From Thalassiosira profunda (Eukaryota > Bacillariophyta > Thalassiosirophyceae > Thalassiosirales > Thalassiosiraceae): DNA of 25,860 bases. The stretch covers positions 1 to 25,860 of the forward strand of contig JALLAP010000031.1 in NCBI GenBank assembly GCA_036939355.1, given 5' to 3'. Under the pieces are notes generated by a model that saw nothing but the letters and a program-made list of their open reading frames with translations, ran no database searches and was not told where the DNA came from. A program made the translations under genes and the position numbers. How positions within the stretch are numbered: position 1 is the stretch's first letter; the number at the start of each line of letters is the position of its first letter. Below, in pieces: positions 24,624 through 25,860 of this stretch.

Positions 24624-25860
24624 CTACCAAAAGGAGCCTCTGCCTCCATCTTTCGGTGGAGAGTCCGCACACGGTTTGATGCTCGGCTTGTCCCGGTAGT
24701 GGCAAGAGAATAAAGGCTCCGCCGAACAGCATGGACCCAACAAGCTACCGCCATCGGCATTGCCTCCTGCTATTTTCGAGGCGCCCTTGCCTATGCATTC
24801 CTCGTTCAGGTACCACATCCCCATCTGCTTCATGAACATCAGCTTATCTTCTTTGTTGAGCGTCCAGCACATATGGAACACGTACGGATCCACCTTTCTA
24901 TCCACAAACTTCTTCATGAAGTCCCGTCGCATGTGGTAGTGGAATCCTCCAGGGAAATCGTCCTCGTCGCGGCTCAAAACCTTCACCCGCAGTCCGGTGA
25001 GCGAATTGGCCTCCGCGAGCAATTGGATGAGTATCTGCTGGTGGGACCGGCACGCGAAGATCAAGTCTCCGGCGTAGAGCATCGAGCGGAAGATCTGCTG
25101 GGTCCGCGGATTGTTGCGTATGTAGTAGAAGCCGGAATTCGCGCTCCACGGGGTATACCGCTCTTGACGGTTGCCGTCGTCTTGGAAGTAAACGTCAAAG
25201 TTGGCAATGGCGCTGTCCTTGTCGTGANTACCGCTCTTGACGGTTGCCGTCGTCTTGGAAGTAAACGTCAAAGTTGGCAATGGCGCTGTCCTTGTCGTGA
25301 AACAGCTCCAGCGGGTCCTTGTACCATATGACGTCCACGTCCTGGAAGAGGATGTCATAGCCGAGGTCGCTGACCAAATGGACGCATATCACTTTGGCCA
25401 TCATGATGTGCCCAAAGGTGGTGTCGCCGTAGCGCGCAGCCTCCTCTTTGGGAATGTCCTCCACCAGCTTTTGGGCGTAATAGCTCGCGATCCCCATCCC
25501 TTCCGCGAGGTCCCGCGAGAACTCGTCAGTCGGGAACACAAGCATGTTCTTCATGTCGAAGCCCTTCGCTCGCGACGAGCACACCAAATTCATGAGCAAT
25601 TCAGCTTGTCCCATATTCACTGTCGTCACGATGACAGTGTTGTCCACCGCCACCTTCTTCAATATATCCCCCAATTCCTTCCGTATCTTGTCGTAATTGT
25701 TGAGATACTTCGTCATGATCGTCTGGTGCAATTGCAGGTGGTTCCGCTTCGGGAACAGCAGCTCGTCGTACCCGTCCGTCTTGGTCATTCGTCCCGTCAG
25801 CCGGAGCGGCGCCTTGCGGTCGATCTTCCCGTGCGGGCCCTCCCCCACCAATCGCATCCA
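24624..25860 (-). CDS. Nucleotide-diphospho-sugar transferase (glycosyltransferase), 5' end outside window, split by an assembly join
   Basis: Two minus-strand frames form one glycosyltransferase. The upstream frame carries TVIVTTVNMGQAELLMNLVC, then FGHIMMAKVICVHLVSDLGY and the DxD-type site DILFQDVDVIWYKDPLELF. The downstream frame continues with SGFYYIRNNPRTQQIFRSML and FHMCWTLNKEDK, and stops at 24624. This order matches the nucleotide-diphospho-sugar transferase (GT77-like) family, whose DVDV motif binds the metal and sugar nucleotide. Such enzymes work in the Golgi on glycoproteins or cell-wall glycans. The break is a single N at 25228 flanked by identical 72-bp copies, so one copy is an artefact and the gene is probably intact. 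An ATG exists at 25857, but the membrane anchor expected upstream is missing, so the 5' end likely lies beyond the window. Confidence 0.85.
25156..25300. repeat. Exact 72-bp direct duplication around a single N (unmerged contig overlap)
   Basis: Bases 25156-25227 and 25229-25300 are identical, separated only by N at 25228. Both copies encode the same residues (HDKDSAIANFDVYFQDDGNR and flank). The 73-base offset breaks the frame of an otherwise continuous glycosyltransferase. This is what remains when two overlapping contig ends are joined by a one-base gap. A true tandem duplication would not be expected to carry an N at the junction. Confidence 0.93.

Noticed and set aside
1..25860. tRNA, rRNA, transposon, LTR, CRISPR or organellar sequence
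   Set aside because: By eye I found no cloverleaf with a B-box, no rRNA words, no transposase or reverse transcriptase motifs, no terminal repeats and no regularly spaced short repeats.

Overview
This is a eukaryotic nuclear window, most likely from a centric diatom close to Thalassiosira. The species is inferred from family content, not proven. The supporting signs are short GT-AG introns (64-107 nt where I can place them, plus one of 354 nt), GC-rich third codon positions, ankyrin and leucine-rich repeat proteins of the diatom type, Cys-rich YWDSLAFTACG repeats, and several copies of a module resembling the diatom-expanded DUF6824 domain. I see no rRNA, tRNA, CRISPR array, transposase or retroelement.

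Layout, left to right: (1) a possible 3' end of a + strand gene (1-153); (2) a secreted calcineurin-like phosphoesterase with five Cys-rich repeats (1037-3076, +, one intron); (3) a single-pass membrane protein with a discoidin-like end (3703-4641, -); (4) a 1.1 kb stretch with an uncertain + strand ORF; (5) a 638-residue ankyrin-repeat protein (5740-7656, -); (6) RRN3/TIF-IA, the RNA polymerase I initiation factor (7964-11192, -, one intron); (7) a leucine-rich-repeat gene with one frameshift (11547-about 13128, -); (8) a 753-residue protein with a tentative LigT/2'-5' RNA ligase-like domain (13538-15799, +); (9) a seven-exon gene for a protein of about 1600 residues with six degenerate DUF6824-like modules, SANT, MBD-like, RanBP2-type zinc finger, coiled-coil and Tudor-like parts (about 16208-21452, +); (10) an acidic type I membrane protein (21568-22803, -); (11) a six-exon gene for a His-rich 172-residue protein (23233-24469, +), built mostly from very short exons; (12) a glycosyltransferase (24624 to the right edge, -), split by a one-N join flanked by identical 72-bp copies.

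The strongest candidate for something undescribed is gene 9. It looks like a diatom chromatin reader that grew by tandem duplication of symmetric phase-1 exons. One exon carries a stop codon just after the ancestral splice acceptor, so the reading frame or its splicing there needs transcript evidence. The His-rich gene is a second interesting case, because two adjacent short exons are near-copies of each other.

The genes do not form an operon or an obvious pathway. Several single-base frame breaks (near 70, 12220, possibly 16160 and 5000-5130) together with the unmerged overlap at 25228 suggest residual assembly or homopolymer errors rather than many pseudogenes.
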